From Dioscorea cayenensis subsp. rotundata (lineage: Eukaryota > Streptophyta > Magnoliopsida > Dioscoreales > Dioscoreaceae): 64,000 nt of DNA. Positions 1 to 10,799 of the stretch are shown piece by piece (position 1 is the stretch's first letter; the number at the start of each line of letters is the position of its first letter). Location of the stretch: the NCBI RefSeq assembly GCF_009730915.1, contig NC_052482.1, positions 20,800,345-20,864,344 of the forward strand, given 5' to 3'. The notes below the pieces were generated by a model, which was given only the letters and a program-made list of their open reading frames with translations, was not told where the DNA came from and did not search any database. The position numbers were made by a program, and so were the translations under genes.

Positions 1-1013
1 TCATTGCACAACTGAGGGAATTGAAGAGTTCCAATGCAATGAAAGATGAAGAAATTCGATTGTTGAGAGAAAATTCTCATGAAAACAATGACCCCTCTCT
101 GATGAAAACCGGAAACCCATTCCTTAACAAGCTTGAGAGTTTTTCTCGGTTCTCTAAATTAACTGCTCTAAGTTCCAAGCGAAGAAACATTGAGACACCA
201 GAAGATCAAAATGCAGAGTCGAAAGCTGATGTTGCAGATGCTGCAACCCCTCCTTGTGAAGAAATCAGTGTACATTGTGCTGAAGAACCACACCTTCCTT
301 CGCCAATTGAAGAAAAATTCAGAAAAGACATTGATGCCGTGCTTGAGGAGAACCTCGAGTTCTGGTTGAGATTCAGTGCAACATACCACACTGTGCAGAA
401 ACTCCAGACTACATTTGAAGAACTACAGACTGAGGTTGAGAAGCTCAAGGATAGCAAGACACCAGAGAGCACCACAGCTTCAGGATCTTCTTCTTCTCCA
501 TTAGATAAACGGCTAAGAGAATTGAAGACTGAGCTCCAGGTATGGTTAGAACAAAATGCAATGCTCAGAGGTGAACTGAAGCAGAGATTCTCATCCCTCT
601 GCGAAATACAAGACGACATTGCCGGAGTTCTTAAGGAGAGTACAGAAGGCGGAGAAGTTCAACTCACTTCTTATCAAGCTGCAAAGTTCCAAGGTGAGGT
701 CCTGAACATGCAGCAGGAGAACAATAAAGTCTCAAATGAACTACAGGCAGGATTAGATCATGTGAGAGGTCTCCAAGTTGAAGTGGAGAAGGCATTATCA
801 AAACTGCAAGAGAGCTTTGAAATCTCTGGTCCAAGAAGCAGCCATGGCAATCACCACCAGTTCCCTCCCATGAGGAACTTTTCCAGCAAGACAAAGATAC
901 CTCTGAGATCCTTCCTTTATGGTGTCAAGCCTAAAAGGCCATCAATATTTTCATGCATGAGCCCTGCATTGCAAAAGCAATACAGTCACATGCGAGCTGG
1001 CTTTCCAACATGA
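1..1013 (+). CDS. NETWORKED 2-type (KIP1-like) actin-associated protein, 3' part
   Basis: Only the C-terminal ~337 codons are present; the frame is already open at the window edge (codons begin at base 3) and ends with TGA at 1011-1013, so the start and the NAB actin-binding domain lie outside. The visible part is a long, acidic, Lys/Glu-rich coiled coil. It contains the segment LEENLEFWLRFSATYH followed by QKLQTTFEELQTEVEKL, which I recognise from the conserved C-terminal region of plant NET2 proteins. A second conserved block, KRLRELKTELQVWLEQNAML, follows. The tail is basic and ends near SPALQKQYSHMRAGFP. NET proteins bind actin through an N-terminal NAB domain and link filaments to membranes; NET2 members act largely in pollen. 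Family assignment is from pattern recognition; the exact paralogue is uncertain. Confidence 0.82.
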   Translation, partial: IAQLRELKSSNAMKDEEIRLLRENSHENNDPSLMKTGNPFLNKLESFSRFSKLTALSSKRRNIETPEDQNAESKADVADAATPPCEEISVHCAEEPHLPSPIEEKFRKDIDAVLEENLEFWLRFSATYHTVQKLQTTFEELQTEVEKLKDSKTPESTTASGSSSSPLDKRLRELKTELQVWLEQNAMLRGELKQRFSSLCEIQDDIAGVLKESTEGGEVQLTSYQAAKFQGEVLNMQQENNKVSNELQAGLDHVRGLQVEVEKALSKLQESFEISGPRSSHGNHHQFPPMRNFSSKTKIPLRSFLYGVKPKRPSIFSCMSPALQKQYSHMRAGFPT

Positions 1014-1400
1014 ATTCACTTCCATTTTATAAAACTTTTTTGACTCAAACTTGTGGTTTGATTCACACACTGATGAGTCATTGCTTGTAATTCTGATTTT
1101 TAATGTGTTTGTGTGTGATGCATACATAGCTTCAGTGCTTCAAGTTGTGCTAAAAAAATAGCAGAAACTTCGTCTGTAAACTATTAAAGGCATATCATTC
1201 TACGGTGGTGATTCAGCAATTTTTTATTTTTTTTTAAATTATTCACATCACTTCCTCTCTCCATTCGAGTTACAGTTTGTAAATAACACTAAAAGAAATT
1301 CAGAGTTACAACTGTTTACTCAGTATCTAAATTTCATTGTCCAGTCTTAACGCATCTGCAACGCCGAACGCTCATTTCATTGTGTATTTATTCTTGAAGG
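1014..1400. other. 3' UTR and intergenic spacer
   Basis: AT-rich sequence after the NET2-type stop. The first ~200 bases probably serve as its 3' UTR. No other coding or RNA signal seen. Confidence 0.5.
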
Positions 1401-1452
1401 GACACGCGTCAATATCAGCAGTCCTTGTTTAACCCGCAACTGTCCACGTGGC
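1401..1452 (+). promoter_or_regulatory. ABRE (G-box) plus CE3-like element upstream of the glycine-rich gene
   Basis: GACACGCGT at 1401-1409 is the reverse complement of the CE3 coupling-element core ACGCGTGTC. CCACGTGGC around 1444-1452 is a perfect G-box/ABRE. They lie about 40 bp apart and 60-130 bp upstream of a long TA tract (1507-1533) that can serve as TATA box. Two further ACGCGT or CACGCG cores lie at about 1454-1490. An ABRE with a CE3 element is the known minimal ABA-response complex, so ABA or drought induction is inferred. Confidence 0.5.
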
Positions 1453-1595
1453 ACGCGTTCTATTCTAAATGCTACGCGTTGCTCACGCGGTTAAGTCAAT
1501 GGACAAATATATATATATATATATATATATATTCTGATGCCCTTCTTCTTTCTCGGAGGCCTTCGACCTGTTCCTTGATTTCTTTGAGGATTTCG

Positions 1596-2940
1596 GTGCG
1601 TGTTTCTTTACTCTCGTTTCAATTTATGATATTGTATAGATCTTTTTGTCTTTTAAGAATTATTTGAGTTTGTGATCTGTGTTTTAAGGGTTTTTTTAGA
1701 GAAAATTGGGATATATATGATTGTTGGATTGGATTTAGTTTTTGCTATTTTATCGTTTTGATCGAAATTAGCTGTTTTAAATATTGGTGAGCATCGTTTT
1801 TTCTTCATTTTTAATGGAAATTTTGGTGTGTGTGTGATCAGATCGTTGTTATGGGAAAAAAATGATGTGATTGTTGTATTGGATTTCGGTTTGCGATCAG
1901 ATCATTTTGATCTAATGTTTTTGATAAAGTGGATAAACCACAATTTATTAAAATCAAAAGAGAAGTACAGAACTGGAAAAATCTAATGTTTTTTGCTTTG
2001 GATGTTTGTGATTAACATGTTTTTCCATTTTTAATGAAAAAGATGTTCTTGCTTGTGATCTGTTCTAGGTTTTTCAAGAGAAAAAGAAAACACAAGATAT
2101 AATTGGTAAAGTGGATTTAGATCCAATTCTTTTTTATCTTCCGATTGTTTTGATGTAACTTGGTTGTTTTAGATAATATTCTTGAGAGATGATCAGTAAA
2201 AAAGTGAATTTGAGGCGGTGTTGTTGGATTCTTCTCATTGTAGATAGATCTTTTTGCATGAATTTTCGTGTTTCAAGGGCGATTTGAAAGTGCTCATACT
2301 AATTTCCCTTTTTTTTAAGTTATTGAACCAGGGAAAGTTTAGTTTGTGGACAAAAATGGATACTGTGGGTGCTGGATTTGCAAATTTCATTGTTTTACTG
2401 TGTTCATGGTGTATGTGTAAAGAGATGATGCCATTTTATATTTTTCTTGACAAAAGGCTAACTGTTAGAATGCATGTCTAGGCTTTATCTCTGAAGTTTT
2501 GATGATCATTTATTTAAAATCATTGAAATCTCTGAATGAGGAAGTGAAGAATTTTAGTTGGTGTATGGCATATGCCATTGGATGTTATTGGGCAGAAATC
2601 AGTCAAAAAAAGCCTGAGAGTTAGAATGCAAGTCTAGTTTTTATTTTTGAAGTTTCGACCATCTTTTATATCATAGAACTTAAGTAAGACAAGTGATTTT
2701 CTTTTTTAATTACCATTTAATATTATAGAACTTGAGTAAGAGAGGTAAAGATTTTTTATTGGTATATAGCATGTCATTGGATGTCAATGATAAAAAAAAA
2801 AAAATACAATTGAGACTTCTTTATCTATCATTCCTGCATTTTGGTTGAATTTTATTGGTGGTAAGAATTAGCACTGGCAAATAAAGTACTGGATAATATG
2901 CGGGCATTCTTATACTTCTATTGATACTCTCTTTTTACAG
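1596..2940 (+). other. Long 5' UTR intron of the glycine-rich gene
   Basis: A short leader exon (about 1535-1595) ends TTTCG and is followed by GTGCGT. The acceptor is a pyrimidine-rich CTTTTTACAG ending at 2940, 21 bases before the ATG. The interval is T-rich, typical of plant leader introns, which often raise expression. It contains several loose ~100-150 bp similarities to itself but no convincing ORF. Confidence 0.6.
1926..1975 (-). mobile_element. Short LINE 3'-end scrap inside the leader intron
   Basis: GTGGATAAACCACAATTTATT here is the reverse complement of the 3'-terminal motif seen in the LINE copies near 7.6-7.7 kb (TTTATTAA...GTGGTTTATCCAC). Only about 50 bp; weak support. Confidence 0.3.
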
Positions 2941-2961
2941 TTTCTGGTTTGGTAAAGAAAG

Positions 2962-3740
2962 ATGGGAGGTGGCAAAGACAAGCATAAGGAGGGGGAAAGT
3001 GACAAGGGCCTGTTTTCACATGGTCACTCTGGATATCCGCCTGCAGGTTACCCTCCACAAGGTTACCCACCACAACAAGGATACCCGCCACAACAAGGAT
3101 ACCCGCCACAAGGGTACCCACCTGCACCCGGAGGTTACCCTCCTCAAGGATATCCCCCCCAGGGCTATGGGGGTTATCCACCTCAATCAGGATACCCACC
3201 TGCTGGTTATGCACCTTATCCGGGTGGATCTTCTCATGGTAAGCCATAGTACTACATTTCAGATATTACAAACATCATTGCTAGTCGGCAAAACTAATGC
3301 ACCAATTCATTTACTTGATTACATTTGTTAGGATCGCTTATGATTGCAAAACTTTCATGTTAATATGCTATTGTCATTTTAGTACTCTTTGAGCAAGGTC
3401 AAGCAATAGATGTGATTGGAATGTTTATCTTTGTAATTGAGAAAATGAACTTTAATTTACAGGACAAGGACATGGGCATGGAGCCATGGGCGCGGTGCTA
3501 GCTGGGGGAGCAGCCGCAGCGGCAGCTGCTATGGGGGCACATCACTTATCCCATAGCGGCCACGGTGCTCACAATCTTGGCCATGGTGGATACGCTGGCT
3601 ATGGTGCTCCTCACTTTGGTGGCCATGGGGGCAAGTTCAAGCATGGAAAGCATGGAAAGCACCATGGGGGCAAGTTCAAGCATGGTAAACATGGAAAGCA
3701 TGGCATGTTTGGTGGTGGCAAGTTCAAGAAGTGGAAGTAA
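2962..3740 (+). CDS. Glycine-rich protein A3-like (XYPPX/GYPPQ repeats)
   Basis: Two coding exons, 2962-3238 and 3463-3740 (donor ATG|GTAAGC, acceptor TTTACAG|GA), give 184 residues. Start MGGGKDKHKEGESDKGLFS is followed by about a dozen GYPPQ/GYPPA/GYPPQQ repeats (residues ~25-85). Next comes an Ala-rich hydrophobic stretch (GAVLAGGAAAAAAAMG), then a Gly/His/Lys tail with repeated KFKHGKHGKH units ending GGGKFKKWK. This layout is that of plant 'glycine-rich protein A3' proteins. Their biochemical role is not settled; the repeats resemble those in annexin and other Ca/membrane-associated proteins, and the Ala/Gly stretch could associate with membranes. A long 5' UTR intron and ABA-type promoter elements lie upstream. 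The low-complexity repeats create spurious long ORFs on both strands, which I ignored. Confidence 0.88.
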
Positions 3741-4287
3741 CTTTGATTGTTTTCAATGGTCTTGAATCTTACTAGTATTATCCTATTGACTGAATGTTTG
3801 TGGTCTTATTGCTCTGAAAGAGGTGGATATGAACTCTTTACTGTTTTAGTTGTTTGTTATATTTATATAGGCAAATAAACCATCTTTGGATGCTAGTAAG
3901 GTATTTTCAACATTTTCATTTATGTGTTTGGTTTGTCTTGACGTATGATGACAAAATTTGTTGATTGGTTTGTAAAGTACCAGTTTGGATGTCTCTTGGT
4001 TGACTTGAGCTGAGATTATGTGTTTGGTTTGCATTTTGTTTGCAACATTGCTAGATATAAAGCAGCTAAAATTTTACATTTGTTTTGCATTGCAAACATT
4101 AACTTATCCTGCATATCACCTCCACACTGATGGCAACATTACATTAAGCAAACTGATACTGCATTTTAACACTGACAACATTACATTAAGCAAACTGATC
4201 CTGCATCATAACACTGGCAACATTACATTGAGCAAACTGAACCTGAATACTGATACATTACACAACTCTCGGAAGCCATAACTTGTG
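3741..4287. other. Intergenic spacer between convergent genes, with a 38-45 bp tandem repeat
   Basis: Contains the 3' UTRs of the convergent glycine-rich and ALS3-like genes. At about 4125-4245 a unit with ACATTAAGCAAACTGAT...AACACTG is repeated three to four times. No coding signal. Confidence 0.55.
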
Positions 4288-5997
4288 CTACTCTGCAGTA
4301 AAGACTTTAGTTTCCAACTGGTAAGCTTTGGTAAAGAACGATGGCCAGCAGAGATAAGTCGACAAGATGCTGCTAACTGTTGACGCACCGATGAGCATGT
4401 TCATGACTACTATCTGCAACTGAATCGCTTCCAATGGCGATGCCCCGCCCATTATCATCCCCGTCATTGCTCCCGGAAGAGAGATCAGCCCTACTGTCTT
4501 TGCATTGTCCAGAACTGGAGACAATGCAATCACCAGAGACCTCTTCACCTGCTGTAGTGTTGCTTGCCTTGGTGTTGCCCCTAGTGCCAATGCAGTCTCA
4601 ACCTGAAAACAAACAACTCTCTTATTAAGACTTTATAACATTAAGAATTACCAATGAGCAGTAGAAGAAGAGTTTAGAGGATTGGATAAAAACCAGGTTC
4701 ATTTGGATCTTGAGATCTTCGCGGAGCCTTTTCATGGTGACTCCAGTAACAGCCATGGCATTACCAACCATCATGCCTGCAATGGGGATGATGTACCTTG
4801 GAGTGAAGGGGAATACGTTCAACAAGACGAGCAAGATCATGGTCAGTGTAGTTCCTGCTAAAATTGATAGCCCGGCGATGCATTTCCCTCTAGGTACATG
4901 TTTTGCTCTCTGTCCTGCAGTGTAACCGGCAACAGAGACCTACAAATGAGTGCAAGCACCATTAGCTTCTACTACAACTGCAGTATACAACTTCATTACC
5001 ATGTTAGACAAGCAAATCTCAAACTGATTTCTTCCTAGCTAATACACACACACACACACACAAAAGAAAACTTCAATCTCTGTTTGTTTTCTTTTCTGAG
5101 TGCATTCACTTCCAATCACATACTAAATTATCAGAAAAAAAGCTAATCATAACCTAGTTTAGATACAAGACAAAAGAGAGAGAGCTTCAACAATTTATTA
5201 GAGTCACATGCTCTAAATCAATCTGGGACGAAGTACCAGGAGCTCTACAAGTGAGTAGACTTTTTACCGCATGTATTTTTTTTGTATATACAATGACTAG
5301 AACTCGAAACCACTTGTTTAAGCAAACCAACATTGCTTTTGTTTAATTACTTGACCAGTACCATGTTTGGCATGCAAATTTTAATCTCTGTTAGTTTAAC
5401 ATTGCATATTCCTTTTGAAATCACTATCAAAACAACCAATGAATCTGAACACACACTAAATTTCAACATTGAAATTCCAACACTTGCTTGTTTTTCAGCA
5501 AACTCTAAAGTCTAAAATCACATACTAAATCAACAATAAAAACAGATAAATTATCAGTTAAATATAGAAAACATGCTTCAATCTCTGTTTTGATTACCAG
5601 ATGCCATTTTTACTACTTATAATTAGTACAAAATAAAAAATAAAAAAAAGTACTTTTAATAGATGATGCAGAGGAAATCAAAATCATGAAACCAAAACCC
5701 TAGAAATCTCAAGAATGGTCAATGGAGTGCAAGCAAGTGATATACCATGAAGAGATAGGCGAGGATGATCCAAGCTGCGTTTTTTTGGGTGAAGATGAAC
5801 TCAAGGACGAATCCGATGATGGAGAGCTGAATAAAAGCTCTGACAATGGCGTAAACCATCTCACCTTCAAGGTTGAGCTTCTGAAGGAAGGAGAGCACGA
5901 CGGCCATGAGCACGACGGCGGTGGCCAGCGCCGGCTTGAGCATTCCTTTGAGGAATTCGATCCAGAAGGCCGAGCTCGAAGGGTCCAGCAACGCCAT
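4288..5997 (-). CDS. ALS3: ALS3/STAR2-like ABC-transporter membrane subunit (UPF0014)
   Basis: Three exons on the minus strand, 5746-5997, 4694-4939 and 4602 down to 4288, all joined in phase 0, give 270 residues, about the size known for ALS3. Recognisable blocks are VSVAGYTAGQRAKHVPRGK, LLNVFPFTPRYIIPIAGMM, ALGATPRQATLQQVKRSL and GLISLPGAMTGMIMGGASP, ending in YLCWPSFFTKAYQL. About seven hydrophobic segments are visible. In rice and Arabidopsis this half-transporter membrane protein pairs with a nucleotide-binding subunit (STAR1) and is required for aluminium tolerance, probably through cell-wall or UDP-glucose export. The first exon starts at the ATG giving MALLDPSSSAFWIEFLKGM, as in the family. 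Intron 1 is about 0.8 kb and contains a CA repeat (5043-5062). The STAR1 partner is not in this window. Confidence 0.94.
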
Positions 5998-7038
5998 GGT
6001 CGATCGAAGGAGCTGAAGAGTTGAGGATTGAAAGCTCGGAGTAGAAGAAGGCGATGAATAATAATTATTAATTATTATTATTATTATTAATTATTAATAA
6101 AAAAAAAAGAAAAAAAGAAGAAGAAGAGAATCTGGAAGAAGAAGTCTACTGGTGAGAGGTGGAAACTGGGGATTATTATTCTGGTGAATTTTTTATTTGA
6201 TTTTATTTTTTTTATATAATTTTCTTATTTATATAAAAAAATTATATATATATATATATTGGCAATAGCGATAATTATATGGTACAACAGTTACGATGGT
6301 TTAAAAATCATTTAAGAATTAATTAACTTAGCCCGATATAACGGGATGATTAGAGTCATATCATGTGTGTGTCCAGGTGATTTATCAGATCAAATTGAGC
6401 TAATGAATTTTTTTGCCAAACAATCTTAGAGTGAATGGAAACAACATCTTCCCACAAAGAACATAATAAACAGTGAATAAATAGTATTATCTATAGTACT
6501 ATAGTATTGTTTCTCAAAAATTTGACTTTAGATCTATCTAATATAAAAAATATTTATTTTTAGTTTTTGTATTCTTCAATATATTTATAAACATAAACCA
6601 ACAAAAAAAAATTGAAATATATGACTTATATTAAAGATTTTAAAAGTATTCAGTATTCTAACCTTGTATCACATGATAGCAAATTTTTGATGATTGGAAT
6701 TTTATATTAATAACCGCTGGAACAGTAGTACGGTGGAACATGATTGATTAAAAGATTGATATGAATGCACTTTGGTACATCCAATCATAAAATGTTTGGT
6801 TTTGTTTTGTTAAAAGATTATAAACTTTTTAAATTATAAAATTTTAGAATAAAACCAAAACTTTCCCAATTTTTTTAATGGTTTAGGCACTGATTCTAAA
6901 GTATTGGATTAAAATTTTCAGATCCCCTTATTCTGCAGCTAAAAACAAAAAAAATTTGACTCTTTACTCTATTTTCTAATGCATAGAACGGATTGATTAA
7001 AAAAAAAAACCATGTTTTTTTTTGTTTTGTTTTTTTTT
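5998..7038. other. Promoter/5' UTR of the ALS3-like gene and AT-rich intergenic DNA
   Basis: Bases 6000-6200 are GAA-rich leader/promoter of the minus-strand gene. After that the sequence is AT-rich, with TA and poly-T tracts, and I see no gene. Confidence 0.5.
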
Positions 7039-7699
7039 GGAAAAACCGTATCTCTTCCCTCGATAACCTTGAGAAGAGGAGATGTAACAAGTTGCCTACG
7101 GCAACTTGTGTTCTCTGCCACAAGGGTGTAGAATCCGTGGATCATCTTTTCTTACGCTGCCCCGTTGCTCGTAGCGTTTGGGCCCACTTTTGTAGTTTGT
7201 TGCAATTCCCTGATCCGCCTGACTCGATGACAACGCTTTGGGACTCTTGGAGGAGGTCCTTGCGTCAGGCCCAGAGGGGCGTTGGTGATCTGATGGTGAA
7301 AGCAATTGTGTGGAATGTTTGGCTTGCTAGAAATGACTGTGTGTTTAATGCCAATGTATTGCCATCACAGGATATTATTTTGAAAATTGATCGCATGTTA
7401 TTGCTTTGGTGTTCTTCAGACACGGACAATGATCAAGGAAGACTGGATGACTCCTTGAGGTGCATTCGTCGCAGCTTAGAGTTCCCGGGGCCGAGGGTGG
7501 AGGAGCTCAGTGTGGTTGATCCGATCGGTGGTGAGGAGTAGCTTTTTGTCTTATTTTGGGTTAGGAGGAGACCCGTTGTTCCTCCATTTATGTTCTTTTG
7601 CTTTTGTTTCCACATCTAGTGGAAGGTGTTTTCCTTTATTGTAACCTTGGTTCTTTTAATTAATGTTGTGGTTTATCCACCTTTTCAAAAAAAAAAAAA
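7039..7699 (+). mobile_element. 5'-truncated LINE (zf-RVT end), poly(A) tail
   Basis: Translates in one frame from about 7039 to a stop at 7541. It includes LEKRRCNKLPTATCVLCHK and VESVDHLFLRCPVARSVWA, the zinc-binding C-terminal domain of plant LINE reverse transcriptases (CxxC...HxxxxC pattern), then NVWLARNDCVFNAN, typical of the same tail. The 3' UTR ends GTGGTTTATCCACCTTTTC followed by an A-tract at 7687-7699. The rest of the element (endonuclease and most of the RT) is missing, as expected of a dead-on-arrival LINE copy. The last ~180 codons are open, suggesting a fairly recent insertion. Confidence 0.82.
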
Positions 7700-8030
7700 G
7701 TGGATGAACCACATTTATTAAAATAAGAAAGAACCAATACAAAAGGGGGCAAAGATGGAGCCGAGACTCTACAAAAGAACCACAAGGAGTGGTGAACATG
7801 GACTAAAACAACAAAGAACAATAAGGAAGAAAAACACGAAAACAACCCCTATAGGAAAAGGATCCCAAAGGGGTACAACATCCGGAAGATTAGATCTCGT
7901 CTGAACTGGGGGGGCGTTCCAAAGGTGCCTCTTGCTCCGCATTACTAGCAGACAGAAACTCAAGGCTACGCTTGACTTTTGCTAGTGGTTCCTCAATCTT
8001 TACCTTCTTAGTTTCTGGAGAAGCAGAAAA
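7700..8030 (-). mobile_element. Second 5'-truncated LINE end, opposite orientation
   Basis: Read on the minus strand, a coding tail containing KVKRSLEFLSASNAEQEAP ends at about 7890. It is followed by a 3' UTR that terminates GTGGTTCATCCAC, the same ending motif as the neighbouring plus-strand LINE; that LINE's tail contains RCIRRSLEFPGPRVEEL, which aligns with this one. The two copies meet at the A-tract, tail to tail. Only ~330 bp remain. Confidence 0.6.
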
Positions 8031-9928
8031 CCACAAAAGAACCAAAAACAAAAAAAACAAAAACAAAAAAAACAAAAAACCATGTTGATAAATAGAGTTT
8101 GGCAACATTGTTTGGATCTTAGCAAACAATTTTTTTTTACACTGATGAGACATCAATTTAATATGTCTCTAATTAATTAATTTTGGCAAGAGTTTGCGGC
8201 TGGACCTGAAAAAGTTCATAGTGAGACATGTGATTATTTTTCATTGGCTCCATCCCTCTTTTTAGGATTTGTTTAGAAATTTTAAGCCAATAAATCATAC
8301 TTAAAGGTAGAGTATTACAGTTTAAATCGAATTTATATTAACCTCTCTTGTAAGCGAATTTTATAAATTTAAAAATATTTTAGAATATTATTATGATGAA
8401 ATGATTCTGACAAATAAATCATGACGATTGAACTTAATTTTTTGTTCATTATCTTTTGTTATTTCTTTTGACTCTCGTGCTTTAAATTATTTTAATTTTA
8501 TATCGGAATGAATATACTAAATTAAACATATCTTACTAGACCATATAAAAGAAGCAAGTGGATCAATTATATACTACACATGCTAATCAATAAACTATAC
8601 AGTTTCGCCATGATCATTATCTTTATGACTAATCACAAGTGTTAAAACCTTTTTTTGAAAAACAAACAAATAAAATCTTGAGCACTAAAGATAATTGCTT
8701 GGTGGTGTAATATTTGTACCACAAAATCTTTAGACTTCAACCTTTGTTTTGATGCCACAATTGAAACAAAAGCCTATTGAAATCCCACTCACTCTCACTC
8801 ACATCAAAGGGTCAAAACATAAAAGAGAATATTTTTGCACTCCATTTCAAAAACTCTCATTCTCTCTTGTGCTTCTCATTCCAAATCAAGAATCAAATGA
8901 GGAAAGAGAAAAAAAAAAAAAAAGGTTTATTGCTCCTCCCACTCAGTGTTTCTAGTGCTTGTACTATTTTGCATGTTGACCTTATTCCATGAAACTCAAC
9001 TTGATGTTTTATGCACTGCTTGCTTATCTTTGAGATGTGGACTTATTTAACTCTAAAAAGGACAAGTCTTCTACTTGATAAGAATGGTACATTTTCTTCA
9101 AGTTATTAGATGAGTGTTAGAATCATTGAAGACATTTGAAATACAATGCAAAGCAATGTAATGTTTTCTTTTCTTCATCTTTGTTGAGACTATGATTAAT
9201 GAGAATTGAATTGATTGGGTGGAAATCTAGGACCTCACAAAGTCTTTAAAAGGCTTCAATATATATACAAAGTCTTACATGATAGACTATAACAGTCATC
9301 TCAAAGGCTGGTGGCCTAATTGATTGTAATCCTCTGTTCTTTATGGAGGCCTTTTCTACTCTTCCAATCATTCATGCCACTTATTTTTTTTTTTTAATGT
9401 CTCTTCTCAAACCATAAACACATCAATGCTTGTTTAATTTGAAACACTAATTAAAGACTATTTTCATCAAATACAATAGATAAATAATAGGCTTTTAATG
9501 AGGAAAAGATCAAGTGGTTCTTTATGATCATTTCATACTTATTTCTTGGTTGATTTTCATAATATTATTATAAGTGAATTTATAACTATTTTCATCTAAT
9601 GAGATCTTTAACAAAGAAAAAGAAAAAGTAATCAATCAAAAGAAAGGTTGACATTTTTTTCTTCAAAACAATGTATTCTTTCTTAATCTAATGATAAACA
9701 AACCGCCCCCTCATGTTGATAGATCTCAAGATATCATTAAATATAACTCTTAATGAATTTATTAGGCCATATCATTTGCCACGTCATCCTCAAGTGGGAC
9801 CTACATCTCTAACTCCTACCCTTTAAACACCACAAATCCCACTCTCTCATGCTTTCATACATACATCCTACTACAAACCCAAAAACACAAGAACAAGAAG
9901 AACAAGTAGAACAAGAAGAACTTCAACC
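8031..9928. other. Intergenic region and CCT gene promoter
   Basis: AT-rich with an A-rich block at 8040-8080. No coding frame of note. The last ~150 bases, rich in CATCC/CACAAG/AGAACAAG, look like the leader of the CCT gene. Confidence 0.5.
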
Positions 9929-10799
9929 ATGAACATGAACCATCACCACCAAATCTATTCCTATTCAACTGCACCCAAAGATGACTCCCCTGATCTCTTA
10001 ATCTCCAACACCTTCAATACTCCTCTCCCACCTTCTTTCAAACATCATCCCTTCTCCTCCTCCTCTTCTTCATCCTCTGATTTCATTGATTCCTCTTTGA
10101 GGCATTCTTTCAGTGCTGAAGACATTCAGGTACTTACATACATGCATCTATATCTATTTGATTAATATATCCTATCAATATATATATACATATATATATA
10201 CTTCTCCAACTAACTTAACTAACTTCTCTTGAACAAAGCTCATGAATGGCATGCAATCATTGAGTGACAATGGTGGCCAAGATGGCAACGCCATCTTCGG
10301 TAAAGTAGGCCGATACAGCGCCGAAGAACGGAAAGAGAGGATTGAAAGATATCGTAGCAAGCGTAACCAGAGGAATTTCCAAAAGAAGATCACTGTACTT
10401 CATTTTGCTTGTCTTTCTTAGATATATAAATAGAAATATACAAAGATAGTATACTAACATGATTAACAGTATGCATGTAGGAAAACATTAGCCGATAGCC
10501 GGCCTCGAGTAAGAGGCCGGTTTGCAAGAAATGGAGAGACGGAGACAGAGACAGAGGCCGAGACGGAGAGCAATATCGATAATGGTTATGCTTATGTCTA
10601 TGATTATGGTTATGGTTATGGATATGGTTCTTCTAGTGTGAATTACGATAATGGAGATGGCAATGGTGAGTATTTTTGGAGGCCGGAGAATACAGTGGTG
10701 AAAGAAGAGATCGAAACAGATGATCGTCGTCGATATGATGAAGATGATAGCATGTGGACAAGCTTTCTTGACGAGTTCTCCATGAACCTTCCTTCCTAA
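9929..10799 (+). CDS. CCT-domain protein (CMF-type transcriptional regulator)
   Basis: Three exons, 9929-10129, 10239-10394 and 10470-10799, all in phase 0, give 228 residues. The CCT motif spans the second intron: ERKERIERYRSKRNQRNF, QKKIT, then YACRKTLADSRPRVRGRFAR at about residues 87-131. This basic motif carries the nuclear localisation signal and binds HAP/NF-Y-like partners or CCACA-type DNA. No B-box zinc finger or receiver domain precedes it, so this is a CCT-motif-family protein, not CONSTANS or PRR. The N-terminus is Ser/Pro-rich (a run of nine Ser) and the C-terminus is acidic with a YGYGYGYG stretch and a final DDSMWTSFLDEFSMNL, likely an activation region. Members regulate flowering, sugar response or iron/chloroplast genes; the specific role here is unknown. 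Confidence 0.9.

Noticed and set aside
2918-3331. Long frames on both strands over the glycine-rich gene
   Set aside because: They are by-products of the GYPPQ repeat; the A3-type frame with its correct splice junctions explains the sequence.
5722-6024. 100-codon plus-strand frame
   Set aside because: Antisense of ALS3-like exon 1, charged low-complexity composition.
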